From positions 186,001 through 250,000 of the forward strand of contig NZ_JADWYK010000002.1 of assembly GCF_015773195.1 (NCBI RefSeq): a stretch of 64,000 nt of DNA. Direction: 5' to 3'. Position 1 is the first letter of the stretch, and each line of letters opens with the position of its first letter. The notes beneath the pieces were generated by a model. The model did no database searches. It saw only the letters and a list, made by a program, of their open reading frames with translations, and had not been told where the DNA came from. This DNA comes from Hymenobacter guriensis (GTDB lineage: Bacteria; Bacteroidota; Bacteroidia; Cytophagales; Hymenobacteraceae). Positions 50,627 through 59,306 of the stretch are shown here, piece by piece. The position numbers were made by a program, and so were the translations under genes.

Positions 50627-51604
50627 TTGAAACCGCTCAAAGACACCAACGCACTGGCAAAAAAAGTGCTTCTCGAAGAAGCCGATGCCATCCGGGGCGT
50701 AGCTGCCGCCCTCGACCAGCGCCCCGATTTCGCCAACTGCGTAGCGGCTATTCTGGCTCTGCAGGGCCGCGTGGTCGTTACGGGCATTGGTAAAAGCGCC
50801 CACATTGCCAGCAAAATAGTGGCTACGCTGAACTCTACGGGCACTCCGGCCCTGTTTATGCACGCCGCCGACGCCATTCACGGCGACCTGGGCATGATCC
50901 TGCCCGAGGACTTCGTTATCTGCATCAGCAAGAGCGGCGACACGCCCGAAATAAAAGTGCTGGTGCCCCTGCTCAAACGCAAAGGCACGGCCCTGGCGGC
51001 GCTGGTCAGCAACGCCGACTCCTACCTGGGCAAGCAGGCCGACTACGTGCTGCACGCCCCGGTGGAGCGCGAAGCCTGCCCGCACAACCTGGCCCCTACC
51101 ACGTCTACCACCGCTGCCCTGGCCCTGGGCGACGCGCTGGCGGTGTGCCTGCTCGAAAGCCGGGACTTCACTTCCCAGGATTTTGCCCGCCTGCATCCCG
51201 GCGGCACGCTCGGCAAAAAGCTTTACCTGAAAGTGGGCGACCTGAGCCGCAACAACGAAAAGCCCCGCGTGAGCATCGACGCGCCGCTCAAGGAAATCAT
51301 CCTAGAAATTTCGGGCAAGCGCCTGGGCGCTACCGCCGTGCTCGACCCCGGCACCGACGAACTGCGCGGCATTATCACCGACGGCGACCTGCGGCGCATG
51401 CTTACCAACTTCGCCTACCTCGACGACGTGCGGGCCCAGGACATCATGACGCTGGCCCCCGTAACGGTGGAAACCGACGACTTTGCGGCCGAGGCTCTCA
51501 CCCGCATGCAGCTGCGCAACATCACCCAGCTGGTGGTGCTGGAAAACGGGCAGTTCAGCGGCTTCATTCACCTGCACGACTTGTTACGCGAAGGGCTGGT
51601 ATAG
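50627..51604 (+). CDS. kdsD: Arabinose-5-phosphate isomerase (KpsF/GutQ/KdsD family)
   Basis: About 325 residues. An N-terminal SIS domain ('VVVTGIGKSAHIASKIVATLNSTGTPALFMHAADAIHGDLGMI', in blocks) with the phospho-sugar serine loop 'CISKSGDTPEI' is followed by two CBS domains ('VSIDAPLKEIILEISGKRLGATAVLD', 'MTLAPVTVETDDFAAEALTRM'). It converts ribulose-5-phosphate to arabinose-5-phosphate for KDO synthesis in lipopolysaccharide. The frame is open to an ATG at 50489, but that would overlap the recQ start region; the TTG at 50627 (LKPLKDTNALAKKVL) fits family starts better. Confidence 0.92.
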   Translation: MKPLKDTNALAKKVLLEEADAIRGVAAALDQRPDFANCVAAILALQGRVVVTGIGKSAHIASKIVATLNSTGTPALFMHAADAIHGDLGMILPEDFVICISKSGDTPEIKVLVPLLKRKGTALAALVSNADSYLGKQADYVLHAPVEREACPHNLAPTTSTTAALALGDALAVCLLESRDFTSQDFARLHPGGTLGKKLYLKVGDLSRNNEKPRVSIDAPLKEIILEISGKRLGATAVLDPGTDELRGIITDGDLRRMLTNFAYLDDVRAQDIMTLAPVTVETDDFAAEALTRMQLRNITQLVVLENGQFSGFIHLHDLLREGLV

Positions 51605-51627
51605 CCCAGCCGGATGCGGGAAAGCCG

Positions 51628-51635
51628 TACCTTGC
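51628..51635 (+). promoter_or_regulatory. -7-like element of manC
   Basis: TACCTTGC, 52 bases before the ATG at 51688. It is the same variant as at trxA. Confidence 0.45.
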
Positions 51636-51687
51636 CCCCGGTATTTGATTTCCCCACCCGGCGCGGCCTTCCGCGCTGCTCGCTTCT

Positions 51688-52773
51688 ATGAACGCACACA
51701 CCTACCTCGTGGTCATGGCCGGCGGCATTGGCAGCCGCTTCTGGCCATTCAGCCGCACCCAGCATCCCAAGCAGTTTCATGATGTGATGGGCGTGGGCCG
51801 CTCCATGCTGCAGCTCACCATCGACCGGTTTCGCGGTATCTGCCCCGTGGAGAACATCCTGGTAGTAACCAACCGCGACTATACTTCCCTGGTAGAACAG
51901 CACCTGCCGGAGCTGGCTCCCGAACAGATTCTGGGCGAGCCCATCGGACGCAACACGGCCCCGTGCATTGCCTACGCCAGCTACCACATTGCCCAGCGCG
52001 ACCCAGACGCCGTTATTATCGTGACGCCGGCCGACCACGCCGTGTTTCACGAGGACGTTTTTCAACGCGTCATCCGGCAGGCTGCCGACGCGGCCCGGGA
52101 GCATGATATCCTCATTACGCTCGGCATCCAGCCCTCCCGCGCCGACACTGGCTATGGCTACATTCAGTTCCTGGACGACAACACGTCTTCGCTCGGGCCG
52201 CTGAAGAAGGTGAAGACCTTCACCGAGAAGCCGAACCCCGAGTTGGCGAAGATGTTTCTCGACAGCGGCGACTTTCTGTGGAACTCTGGGCTGTTTGTGT
52301 GGCGGGCCGAGGTTATCATTCAGGCCTTTCATCAGTACCTGAGCGACATTGCGGAGGTATTTGATGAAGGCCAGCAGCTGCTTGGCACACCCCAGGAAGA
52401 AGAATTCATTGCCCAGGCTTACACGCGCTGCCGCAACATCAGCATCGACTATGGGGTGATGGAAAAGGCCGACAACGTGTACGTGCTGCCCGCCGACTTC
52501 GGCTGGAGCGACCTGGGCACCTGGGACTCCCTGCACCGCATGGGCCACCACGATGCTCAAAACAACGTGGTAGACGGCAACGCCCTGCTATACGATACTA
52601 AAGAGTGCGTCATCAAAACTCCCTCCGAGCGCCTGGTAGTGGTGCAGGGCCTGGAGGGCTACATCGTGGCCGAGTACGACAACGTGCTGCTCATCTGCAA
52701 GCGCACTGAAGAGCAGCGCGTGAAAGACTTCGTGGCCGATGTGAAGTCGAAGAAAGGCAACGGGTATAACTAA
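51688..52773 (+). CDS. manC: Mannose-1-phosphate guanylyltransferase
   Basis: The 361-residue nucleotidyltransferase has the pyrophosphorylase signature 'VVMAGGIGSRFWPFSRTQHPKQF' at the N-terminus and 'EPIGRNTAPCIAYA'. It also has the catalytic-site 'VKTFTEKPNPELAKMF' and 'NISIDYGVMEKADNVYVLPADFGWSDLGTW' in blocks. It makes GDP-mannose from mannose-1-phosphate and GTP. It is a stand-alone transferase without the isomerase domain of longer ManC proteins. GDP-mannose could feed surface polysaccharide. Confidence 0.95.
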   Translation: MNAHTYLVVMAGGIGSRFWPFSRTQHPKQFHDVMGVGRSMLQLTIDRFRGICPVENILVVTNRDYTSLVEQHLPELAPEQILGEPIGRNTAPCIAYASYHIAQRDPDAVIIVTPADHAVFHEDVFQRVIRQAADAAREHDILITLGIQPSRADTGYGYIQFLDDNTSSLGPLKKVKTFTEKPNPELAKMFLDSGDFLWNSGLFVWRAEVIIQAFHQYLSDIAEVFDEGQQLLGTPQEEEFIAQAYTRCRNISIDYGVMEKADNVYVLPADFGWSDLGTWDSLHRMGHHDAQNNVVDGNALLYDTKECVIKTPSERLVVVQGLEGYIVAEYDNVLLICKRTEEQRVKDFVADVKSKKGNGYN

Positions 52774-52812
52774 TGTGTTTCGCTTCGCTAATGTGAGAAA
52801 TGTGCTGATGTG
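52772..52812. repeat. AATGTG repeat tract
   Basis: AATGTG at 52772, 52790 and 52799 and GATGTG at 52807. It is the same unit as the tract at 12143-12176, and it begins inside the stop codon region of manC. Confidence 0.5.
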
Positions 52813-52821
52813 CTACTCTTG

Positions 52822-52860
52822 AAACAAAAAGGCCTGCTTGAGAAGCAGGCCTTTTTGTTT
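52822..52860. terminator. Bidirectional terminator, 18-bp perfect stem
   Basis: AAACAAAAAGGCCTGCTT pairs with AAGCAGGCCTTTTTGTTT around GAG. It serves manC and the convergent small gene at 52859, whose stop overlaps the stem. Confidence 0.9.
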
Positions 52861-53215
52861 ACCATCTTAACCAGCGGATGCACTGGTCAAACTTCTGAGT
52901 AACTATTTCTTCAGGGTATAGTCTGCTGAACTCCGGCTGAGTACGCCTGTCGTCGTTAGCATAGTAATCAAATGAGAACAGCCCCTTTTCAGGAATAAAG
53001 CTGATCCACAGCATTTCCTGATTGGTAGTCATCAACTCATAGATACCCAATTTCAACGTAGCATGTGAAGTAAAAGCAAATAGACGAGCTGCGGCTCCGG
53101 ATGAGACAATATGCTGAACTAGAAACGCCATTTCGCTGCCCCGATTGTATTGCCCGAGGGTTTGATAATGAGCAACAATTGCGTCCCACTGTTGAGCTTT
53201 TGTTTCCGGCAGCAT
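52859..53215 (-). CDS. Hypothetical protein
   Basis: The 118-residue soluble protein has no signal peptide. Sequence features are 'QWDAIVAHYQTLGQYNRGSEMAFLVQHIVSSG' (helical) then 'LKLGIYELMTTNQEMLWISFIPEKGLFSFDYYANDD' (strands) in blocks and a C-terminal 'KFDQCIRWLRW'. I do not recognise a family. The base composition is more AT-rich than in the flanking genes, which hints at recent acquisition. It lies 26 bp downstream of the rlmB stop on the same strand and could be cotranscribed. Confidence 0.65.
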   Translation of the reverse strand: MLPETKAQQWDAIVAHYQTLGQYNRGSEMAFLVQHIVSSGAAARLFAFTSHATLKLGIYELMTTNQEMLWISFIPEKGLFSFDYYANDDRRTQPEFSRLYPEEIVTQKFDQCIRWLRW

Positions 53216-53241
53216 ACTAGTCCCTCTAAGTCAGAGCTTTT

Positions 53242-54204
53242 CTACTTCGTCAGGCGCTGGCGGAGCACTTCGTAGAGCATGATGCCGCTGGCAACGGATA
53301 CGTTGAGGGAGCTGATCTGGCCCGCCATGGGGATGCGCAGCTTGTAGTCGGCCAGCTTGAGGTACTCGGGGCTGATGCCGTCTTCCTCGCTGCCCATGAG
53401 CACGGCCAGCGGCCCGCTCATATCCACGGATTGAGCCTCCAGGCTGGCATCGGCTTTCTCGGTACAGGCCACCACCTGCACCCCCGACTCGCGCAGGAAG
53501 GTGAGCGTCTCCTTTAAGTTCGGTTCGCGGCACACTGGAATCAGGTTGAGGGCGCCGGCGGAGGTTTTGAGCGCATCGCCGTTGATTTGGGCAGCTCCGC
53601 GGCTGGGCACCACAATAGCGTGCACGCCCATACACTCGGCATTGCGGGCAATGGAGCCGAAGTTGCGCACATCGGTAATCCGGTCCAGGATTAGCAGCAG
53701 GGGCGTTTTGCCGTCCTCATACAGGCCCGCCAGAATGCTGTCCAGCGGCTGGTACTCGATGGGCGACACGAAGGCTACTGCACCCTGGTGGTTTTTGCGG
53801 GTGAGGTCGTTGAGCTTTTCCAGCGGAACCAGGGAGATAGGCACGTTGGCGTCCTTAGCCAGCTCCGTAATTTCCTGGGTGATGCTGTTCTTGGTGCCAC
53901 GCAGCAGGTAGATTTTCTCCAGCGTGCGGTGCGCGTGCAGGGCTTCCAGAATGGGGCGCAGCCCAAACAGCATGTCGATGCCCCGGTCGGCGGCCGGGCG
54001 GTGCGGATAGCGGGGCTTATAGTCACCGCGGGCATCGTCGCGGTTTTCGCGGCGGCTGTCAGGGCGCTCATCCGAGCGACTTTCCGGGCGGTAGTCGGCG
54101 CGGCCCTCGGTGCGGCGGCTGTCGGAACGAGGCACGGGACGGTTATCGGCGTCGTAAAAGGGGCGGCTCTTGGGCTGCCGGGGTCGGTCGTTGCGGTTTT
54201 CCAT
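53242..54204 (-). CDS. rlmB: SpoU-type RNA 2'-O-methyltransferase (RlmB-like) with Arg/Asp-rich N-terminal tail
   Basis: The 320-residue protein has an N-terminal tail of about 72 residues made mostly of R, D, S, P and E ('RSDSRRTEGRADYRPESRSD'). The substrate-binding domain ('DMLFGLRPILEALHAHRTLEKIYLLRG') follows, then the SPOUT fold with its knot motifs ('DRITDVRNFGSIARNAECMGV', 'AVLMGSEEDGIS', 'LNVSVASGIMLYEVLRQRL'). It methylates 23S rRNA (G2251 in E. coli numbering for RlmB). The tail is not part of classical RlmB. The ATG at 54204 was chosen; the open frame upstream is non-conserved. Confidence 0.92.
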   Translation of the reverse strand: MENRNDRPRQPKSRPFYDADNRPVPRSDSRRTEGRADYRPESRSDERPDSRRENRDDARGDYKPRYPHRPAADRGIDMLFGLRPILEALHAHRTLEKIYLLRGTKNSITQEITELAKDANVPISLVPLEKLNDLTRKNHQGAVAFVSPIEYQPLDSILAGLYEDGKTPLLLILDRITDVRNFGSIARNAECMGVHAIVVPSRGAAQINGDALKTSAGALNLIPVCREPNLKETLTFLRESGVQVVACTEKADASLEAQSVDMSGPLAVLMGSEEDGISPEYLKLADYKLRIPMAGQISSLNVSVASGIMLYEVLRQRLTK

Positions 54205-54375
54205 ACGTCCACGGCACCACAAAGCGCCGGCAACTGCCGGGCCGCGCACCGATTGATACAAGGTAGAAGGCAAAGGTACGGCGTTTGCCCCGGAATGCGC
54301 CTTACCCTCCGGCGGCGTCTGGCGGCTCAACGTGGCTGCTTCCAAGTAGCAGCTCGAATGGCTCCCATAAACGAC

Positions 54376-54410
54376 AAACGCCCGACGCTGCTTGCGCAAC
54401 GCCGGGCGTT
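54376..54410 (-). terminator. Terminator of the DUF2723 gene
   Basis: AAACGCCCG-ACGC pairs with GCAACGC-CGGGCGTT. On the minus strand CGTTTGTCGTTT follows. The T run is weak. Confidence 0.55.
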
Positions 54411-54431
54411 CAGGCACTTTCGGTTGGATCT

Positions 54432-57425
54432 TTACTGCTGCTGGGGCATGTACTGCTGCATCAGACCGAAGGATTTGGCAGCGCGGGCCTGGTCGCCTAT
54501 ACTGTCGGCGGCACGGGCCACGCTTTGCAGGGTAATCAGGCTTTGCTGGATTTCCTGGTCGTGCAGGGCCGGGTTGTGCGAGGTGTAATAAGCCAATGCC
54601 AACTGCGCCCGGTTGGTGAGCGTATCCATAATCTGGTTGGCACGAACCTTTTCGCCACCCTGCACCAGGGCCGGCACCAGCTGCGGAGTGTAGAAATCGT
54701 AGGGAATGGCGGCGTCAGGCATCAGTGCCAGGCATTTCTCGGCCACTTCCTTGGCTTTGGCCGTGTTGCCATCGGCTAAGTAAGCGTTGGTTAAACGGGC
54801 AAACTTATCGTGATAGTTGGCCGGGAAGCGCTGGCTGTTTTCGTCGTAGTACACCCCAGGGTTATCGAGGTTGCGGTAGACGAACTTCTTGAGCAGAATG
54901 TCATACATCTGGTCTTTCACTATATAGCCGTCGTCGCCGCTGCGGGGGTTGTAGTCCGGGTCGCGGGCGGGCAGTATCCGATAGGCCATGCCTTCAAGCT
55001 GGAAGTAAGGTTCCAGGCCCATGTAGTCCTGGGAGTTGACGGTGGTACCGAAGTACACGGGACGCTCCCAGTTGTTGGTGGCCAGGATGTCAAGGATAGC
55101 CAGGTTTTTCTTTTCGATGGCGCCTTTGCCCATATCCCACTCCATTACCGGTACCACGTGGCGGCGGCGCTCCGGCGCAATAATGCCCAGCTTCTGCACC
55201 GCTACGGTATCAATGGGCAAAAAGAACTTGCTGGTGGGGAAGGACAGCAGTGTGGGGCCGCCGTCGCCGTAGCTTACCTGCAGGAGCGGGCTGTTCTGCT
55301 TCACCAGGGAAATAAACTCCTTCAGGTTCACTTCCTTCACGGCCGGGTTGGCCACGTAGGGCAAGTAGTCGTTCGTGCCCTCCACGTACTGCGAGTGCTC
55401 CATGGAAATGGGCAGCGGCTTCGACTTGTAGGAGTCACGCTTCATCTGGTCGATGTACCAGTCGGTGTTCATGTAGCTGAGTACGGCCACGCGCACGTCG
55501 GTGCGAATGCCCTCTACCTCCTGGGCGTACCAGAGTGGGAAGGTGTCGTTGTCGCCATTGGTGAACAGGATGGCGTTGGGCGCGCAGCTGTTCAGCATGT
55601 TTTTGGCCGAGTCGATGGAGATATAGCGGTTGGAGCGGTTGTGGTCGTTCCAGCCCTGCGCCACCATGATGCCCGGAATCAGCAGACCCAGCAGCGTGGC
55701 TACGCCAGCCCGTAGGCCATCGGCTTTGAGCACAGTACGCAACCCTTCGGCCAATGCCAGCACCCCCAGCCCAATCCAGATGGCAAACGCAAAGAAGGCG
55801 CCCGTGAAGGTGTAGTCCCGCTCGCGGGGCTCGATGGGTGGCTGGTTGAGGTAGAATACAATGGCCAGGCCCGTAAATACAAACAGCAAGCCCACAATAA
55901 AGGCGTTTTTGCCGTCGCGGCGGGTGTGGTAGAACAAGCCTATGAGGCCCAGAATCAGCGGCAGCGCCAGGAAATTGTTGTAGGCTTTGCTGTCGGCTAC
56001 CCGCTCGGGCAGACCATTTTTGCTTTCGAAGGGCGTCACTACGCCGGCTTGCTGCACGTCGCTTTCGCGGCCTACAAAGTTCCAGAGGAAGTAGCGCCAG
56101 AACATGTGCCCGAACTGGTAGCGGAACATAAACGACAGGTTCTGGCCCATCGTCGGCTTCACGTCCTCACGAACATCCACCCACTTTTTGTACTGGTACA
56201 GATGCTCAGGCGAGGCGCTGTAGAGGCGCGGCAGCAGCATTTTGTCCTCGGGAGCATATTCGTACTCGATGCGGGGTGGCGCCTCGGCGTACTGGTCGCC
56301 CTTACGCATGTAGCGCTTGGCGCCTTCCTTCGAGGCAATGGGCCGGGCATTAAACTGCGGACCGTAGAGCAAGGGACGGTCGCCGTACTGTTCGCGCTTG
56401 AGGTAGCTAACGAATGACAGCACGTCCTCGGGGTTGTTTTGGTTGATGGTGGGGTGGTAGGAGCTGCGGATGGGTACAATCAGGTACGAAGAGTACCCAA
56501 TAAGAATGAACACAAGTGACAGCAGGGCAGTGTTGAGCAGGCGGTTGCCGGTGCTAGCGGCGTAGCGGAAGCCCATCCAGATAAGCGTGAGAAACAGCAG
56601 CAGGAAAAGGATAATCCCCCCGTTGAAGGGCAGCCCGATGCTATTCACGAAAAACACCTCAAACCCGCCTGCCAACGACGGCAGGCCAGGAATGATACCT
56701 ACCAGAATCACGCCCACGATAATGCTGCTGATGAGCAAGGTGAGGAAAGAGCCAAGCAGCGTGGGGTGCTCGTTTTTGCGGAAGTAATAGATAAAGCCCA
56801 GGGCAGGAATAGCCAGCAGGTTCAGCAAGTGGACGCCGATGCTGAGGCCAATGGCGTAGGCAATCAAAATCAGCCATTTATCGGAATCGGGCTCATCGGC
56901 GCGGTTTTCCCACTTCAGCATCAGCCAGACCACCACGGCCGTGCATACTGCCGACATGGCGTATACCTCAGCCTCCACGGCGTTGAACCAGAACGAATCG
57001 GAAAAAGCAAAGGCCAAGGCACCCACGGCACCGCTGCCCAGAATCAGCCAGGTCTGCCCGCTGGTAGGCTCCAGCGTGCGGTCGTCGGCCATACCGGGCC
57101 GGCGCAGCACTAGCTTCTTGGCCAGCATGGTGATAATCCAGAACAGGAAAAGCACCGTGAACGAGGAGCTAAGGGCCGACAGCGCATTGATTAGCAGCGG
57201 CACTTTAGTGGCATCGCCAAACGAGAGCAATGAAAGCATGCGGCCCAGCAGCAGGAAGACGGGCGCCCCCGGAGGGTGCGGCACCAGCAGTTTGTAGGAG
57301 CAGGCTATAAATTCGCCGCAGTCCCAGTAGCTGGCGGTGGGCTCTAGCGTGAGCAGATAGGTGAGGGTGGCCACGGCAAACACCAGCCAGCCCACCAGAT
57401 TATTCAGGCTTTTGTAACGACGCAT
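54432..57425 (-). CDS. DUF2723 membrane glycosyltransferase (GT117-type)
   Basis: The 997-residue protein has the DUF2723 N-terminus ('LTLEPTASYWDCGEFIACSYKLLVPHPPGAPVFLLLGRML', in blocks) with the conserved Asp/Glu of GT-C transferases in 'DCGEF'. About 12-13 membrane helices run to about residue 590, followed by a large soluble C-terminal domain ('APNAILFTNGDNDTFPLWYAQEVEGIRTDVRVAVLSYMNTDWYIDQ', in blocks) and TPR-like helices at the end. GT117 proteins are proposed to move a sugar from a lipid carrier to proteins (O-glycosylation) in Bacteroidota. It is monocistronic, with TACTTTTG on the minus strand at 57456-57449. Confidence 0.9.
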   Translation of the reverse strand: MRRYKSLNNLVGWLVFAVATLTYLLTLEPTASYWDCGEFIACSYKLLVPHPPGAPVFLLLGRMLSLLSFGDATKVPLLINALSALSSSFTVLFLFWIITMLAKKLVLRRPGMADDRTLEPTSGQTWLILGSGAVGALAFAFSDSFWFNAVEAEVYAMSAVCTAVVVWLMLKWENRADEPDSDKWLILIAYAIGLSIGVHLLNLLAIPALGFIYYFRKNEHPTLLGSFLTLLISSIIVGVILVGIIPGLPSLAGGFEVFFVNSIGLPFNGGIILFLLLFLTLIWMGFRYAASTGNRLLNTALLSLVFILIGYSSYLIVPIRSSYHPTINQNNPEDVLSFVSYLKREQYGDRPLLYGPQFNARPIASKEGAKRYMRKGDQYAEAPPRIEYEYAPEDKMLLPRLYSASPEHLYQYKKWVDVREDVKPTMGQNLSFMFRYQFGHMFWRYFLWNFVGRESDVQQAGVVTPFESKNGLPERVADSKAYNNFLALPLILGLIGLFYHTRRDGKNAFIVGLLFVFTGLAIVFYLNQPPIEPRERDYTFTGAFFAFAIWIGLGVLALAEGLRTVLKADGLRAGVATLLGLLIPGIMVAQGWNDHNRSNRYISIDSAKNMLNSCAPNAILFTNGDNDTFPLWYAQEVEGIRTDVRVAVLSYMNTDWYIDQMKRDSYKSKPLPISMEHSQYVEGTNDYLPYVANPAVKEVNLKEFISLVKQNSPLLQVSYGDGGPTLLSFPTSKFFLPIDTVAVQKLGIIAPERRRHVVPVMEWDMGKGAIEKKNLAILDILATNNWERPVYFGTTVNSQDYMGLEPYFQLEGMAYRILPARDPDYNPRSGDDGYIVKDQMYDILLKKFVYRNLDNPGVYYDENSQRFPANYHDKFARLTNAYLADGNTAKAKEVAEKCLALMPDAAIPYDFYTPQLVPALVQGGEKVRANQIMDTLTNRAQLALAYYTSHNPALHDQEIQQSLITLQSVARAADSIGDQARAAKSFGLMQQYMPQQQ

Positions 57426-57448
57426 TCCTTACTTGTTCAGAGAAGAGT

Positions 57449-57456
57449 CAAAAGTA
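57449..57456 (-). promoter_or_regulatory. -7 element of the DUF2723 gene
   Basis: CAAAAGTA reads TACTTTTG on the minus strand, 23 bases before the ATG at 57425. Confidence 0.5.
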
Positions 57457-57517
57457 GGCAATAAATCCGGCCGCGCCGCACCGCTGGCGGGCCTGCCGGT
57501 GGGGCACAGATGCAAAA

Positions 57518-57544
57518 AAAGCAGCCGGGGTTGCCGGCTGCTTT
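57518..57544 (-). terminator. Terminator of the T9SS-sorting mini-protein gene
   Basis: AAAGCAGCCGG pairs with CCGGCTGCTTT around GGTTG. On the minus strand the stem is followed by TTTTTTTGC. Confidence 0.8.
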
Positions 57545-57569
57545 CACGAAATATCAGGAAAAAACGTGG

Positions 57570-57956
57570 CTAGTTCTGCAGCACCAGCCGCTTTGTGCCC
57601 ATCACCTTTTCATTCTGCAGCAGACTGCACATATACATACCGGCAGGCAGATCGGAAAGGTTGAGAGGCTGGCCGGCGGCCGTAAGCTCGGCGCGCAGCG
57701 GCAGCACGCGCACTTCCCGCCCAATGATGTTGGAGATGCGCAGCTTGTAGTCCTGCCCCGGCTGCTGCTGCAGCGTGAGCATCACCATGCCACGCGCGGG
57801 GTTGGGGTAGAGCTGCATGCTGGCAGCAAGTTCAGGCTGCTGCCGGGCGGCCACCGCGGGCAGCGAATCTTTGCGCGCCGTAACGGCGGCCGCTACGCCC
57901 GAGAGCTGCTGCCCCACGAGCAGCGCCAGCAATACAACCAGAGTAGAGAGTTTCAT
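57570..57956 (-). CDS. Small exported protein consisting of a T9SS type A sorting domain
   Basis: The 128-residue precursor has a signal peptide (about residues 1-23), a short linker ('VTARKDSLPAVAARQQPELAAS') and a complete T9SS type A C-terminal domain ('MQLYPNPARGMVMLTLQQQ', 'YKLRISNIIGREVRVLPL', 'LNLSDLPAGMYMCSLLQNEKVMGTKRLVLQN' in parts). Such domains direct cargo through the type IX secretion system and are then usually removed. Here there is almost no cargo, at most 25 residues. It may be a truncated cargo gene, a surface anchor or a peptide-releasing protein. Confidence 0.85.
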   Translation of the reverse strand: MKLSTLVVLLALLVGQQLSGVAAAVTARKDSLPAVAARQQPELAASMQLYPNPARGMVMLTLQQQPGQDYKLRISNIIGREVRVLPLRAELTAAGQPLNLSDLPAGMYMCSLLQNEKVMGTKRLVLQN

Positions 57957-58024
57957 AGCTCAAAGAGAAAGAGGTAAAAGAACGTTGTACTAGCTAGACA
58001 AGCATCGTGCCCATCTTGGTTGCA

Positions 58025-58822
58025 TCAACAGTACCGTAGCTCTTGTAGCCCGAAGGTACGCTCCTGCCCGTTTTCCTCCACCACTAATCGACCAGTAGCT
58101 TCTATGCCGGTGATAATGCCCTGAAAAAGCCGACCAGCGGCTTGGTACTGCGCCGGCTGTCGGTAGCGGTACAGCACCCGCAGGTACTCCTGCTGCTGGG
58201 CGGCCACATTGCCGGCCCGCAGCTGCAGGTAGCGCCGCTCTAAGGCTTCTAGCAGCCGCTCCACCAGCGGAGCCAGCGGGTAGCTCCGCCCCGTAACCAC
58301 CCCGATGGAGGTAGCCGTGGGCACGGCAAACTGCTGCTGATTGATATTTATTCCGATGCCAACGATGCTGGATTGAATTCCAACGCTGTTTAAGGTGTTC
58401 TCAATAAGAATGCCGCCCAGCTTCTGGTCCTGGTAGTACAGGTCGTTGGGCCACTTCAGGCGCAGCGCCAGCGAGTCACCCAGCAGCGTGGCAGCCCAGT
58501 CGCGCACGGCCAGGGCCACGGCTATGCTGAGCTGGAACTGGTCGGCCGCCGGCAGGAACGTGGGCTTCCAGACAACGGACAGCGTCAGGTTCTCGCCGGG
58601 AGCGGCTTCCCACCAGTTGCCCCGCTGGCCGCGGCCGGCCGTCTGTTTGTCGGTCAGTACTACGCAGCCTTCCGTGGCGCGGCTTTTGAGAAGTAAATCA
58701 TGCGCCTCCGTGTTCGTAGAGGCACATTCGGCCAGCCAAATCACTTGCTGGCCCGTGAAGAGGGTTTTGGGATGCAGTGCCTCCACCTGATTTTCGTACT
58801 TTGTGATATTCAAACCTAACAA
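58025..58822 (-). CDS. birA: Biotin--[acetyl-CoA carboxylase] ligase
   Basis: The 262- to 265-residue enzyme has the biotinyl-AMP loop 'TAGRGQRGNWWEAAPGENLTLSV', the 'LRLKWPNDLYYQDQKLGGILIE' motif with the catalytic Lys, and a C-terminal SH3-like part ('GRLFQGIITGIEATGRLVVEE'). There is no N-terminal DNA-binding domain, so it is a group I ligase without repressor function. It biotinylates the AccB carrier, which works with AccD (16695). The start is a TTG at 58822 or at 58813; no ATG is in range. It faces rsfS with only 6 bp between starts. Confidence 0.93.
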   Translation of the reverse strand: MLGLNITKYENQVEALHPKTLFTGQQVIWLAECASTNTEAHDLLLKSRATEGCVVLTDKQTAGRGQRGNWWEAAPGENLTLSVVWKPTFLPAADQFQLSIAVALAVRDWAATLLGDSLALRLKWPNDLYYQDQKLGGILIENTLNSVGIQSSIVGIGININQQQFAVPTATSIGVVTGRSYPLAPLVERLLEALERRYLQLRAGNVAAQQQEYLRVLYRYRQPAQYQAAGRLFQGIITGIEATGRLVVEENGQERTFGLQELRYC

Positions 58823-58828
58823 TACCCC

Positions 58829-59215
58829 ATGAAAAGTACGCTGGTTCGGCAGGATTCGGACAGATTGGCAGATGTTGTAGTACGCGGCATGCAGGAAAAA
58901 AAGGCTTCCGACATCGTCGTACTCGACCTGAAAGAACTTAAAAATGCCGTAGCAGATTATTTTGTTATCTGCTCGGCCTCCTCCGATACGCAGATTGAAG
59001 CCATTGCCCGCTCCATCGAAGAAGAGGTTGAAAAATTAACCGGCCAGAGCCCCTGGCAAACCGAAGGCCGCACCAACCGCGAGTGGGTGCTGCTGGACTA
59101 CGTAGACGTGGTGGTGCACGTGTTTCTGCGCGACCGGCGCCAGTTCTATGCGCTGGAAGACTTGTGGGGCGACGCTGAAATCACGCACGTAGCCGAGGAA
59201 ACCGCCGCGCGGTAA
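58829..59215 (+). CDS. rsfS: Ribosome silencing factor
   Basis: The 128-residue RsfS/Iojap protein has the family core 'KKASDIVVLDLKELKNAVADYFVICSASSDTQIEAIARSIEEEV' (in blocks) and 'WVLLDYVDVVVHVFLRDRRQFYALEDLWGDAE'. It binds uL14 on the 50S subunit and blocks subunit joining in starvation. The start is 6 bp from that of birA, so its promoter must lie within birA coding sequence; TACTTTG (58797-58803) is a near match. ftsH follows 91 bp downstream and could be cotranscribed. Confidence 0.94.
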   Translation: MKSTLVRQDSDRLADVVVRGMQEKKASDIVVLDLKELKNAVADYFVICSASSDTQIEAIARSIEEEVEKLTGQSPWQTEGRTNREWVLLDYVDVVVHVFLRDRRQFYALEDLWGDAEITHVAEETAAR

Positions 59216-59306
59216 AGTAAACGGCCGGTTGCTGCGTCAGCCCCCGAACAAACCCTGCCTGATGGGGTTGCTTCATTGTTTTCTGTCTTAGACTACACTC
59301 CTATTC

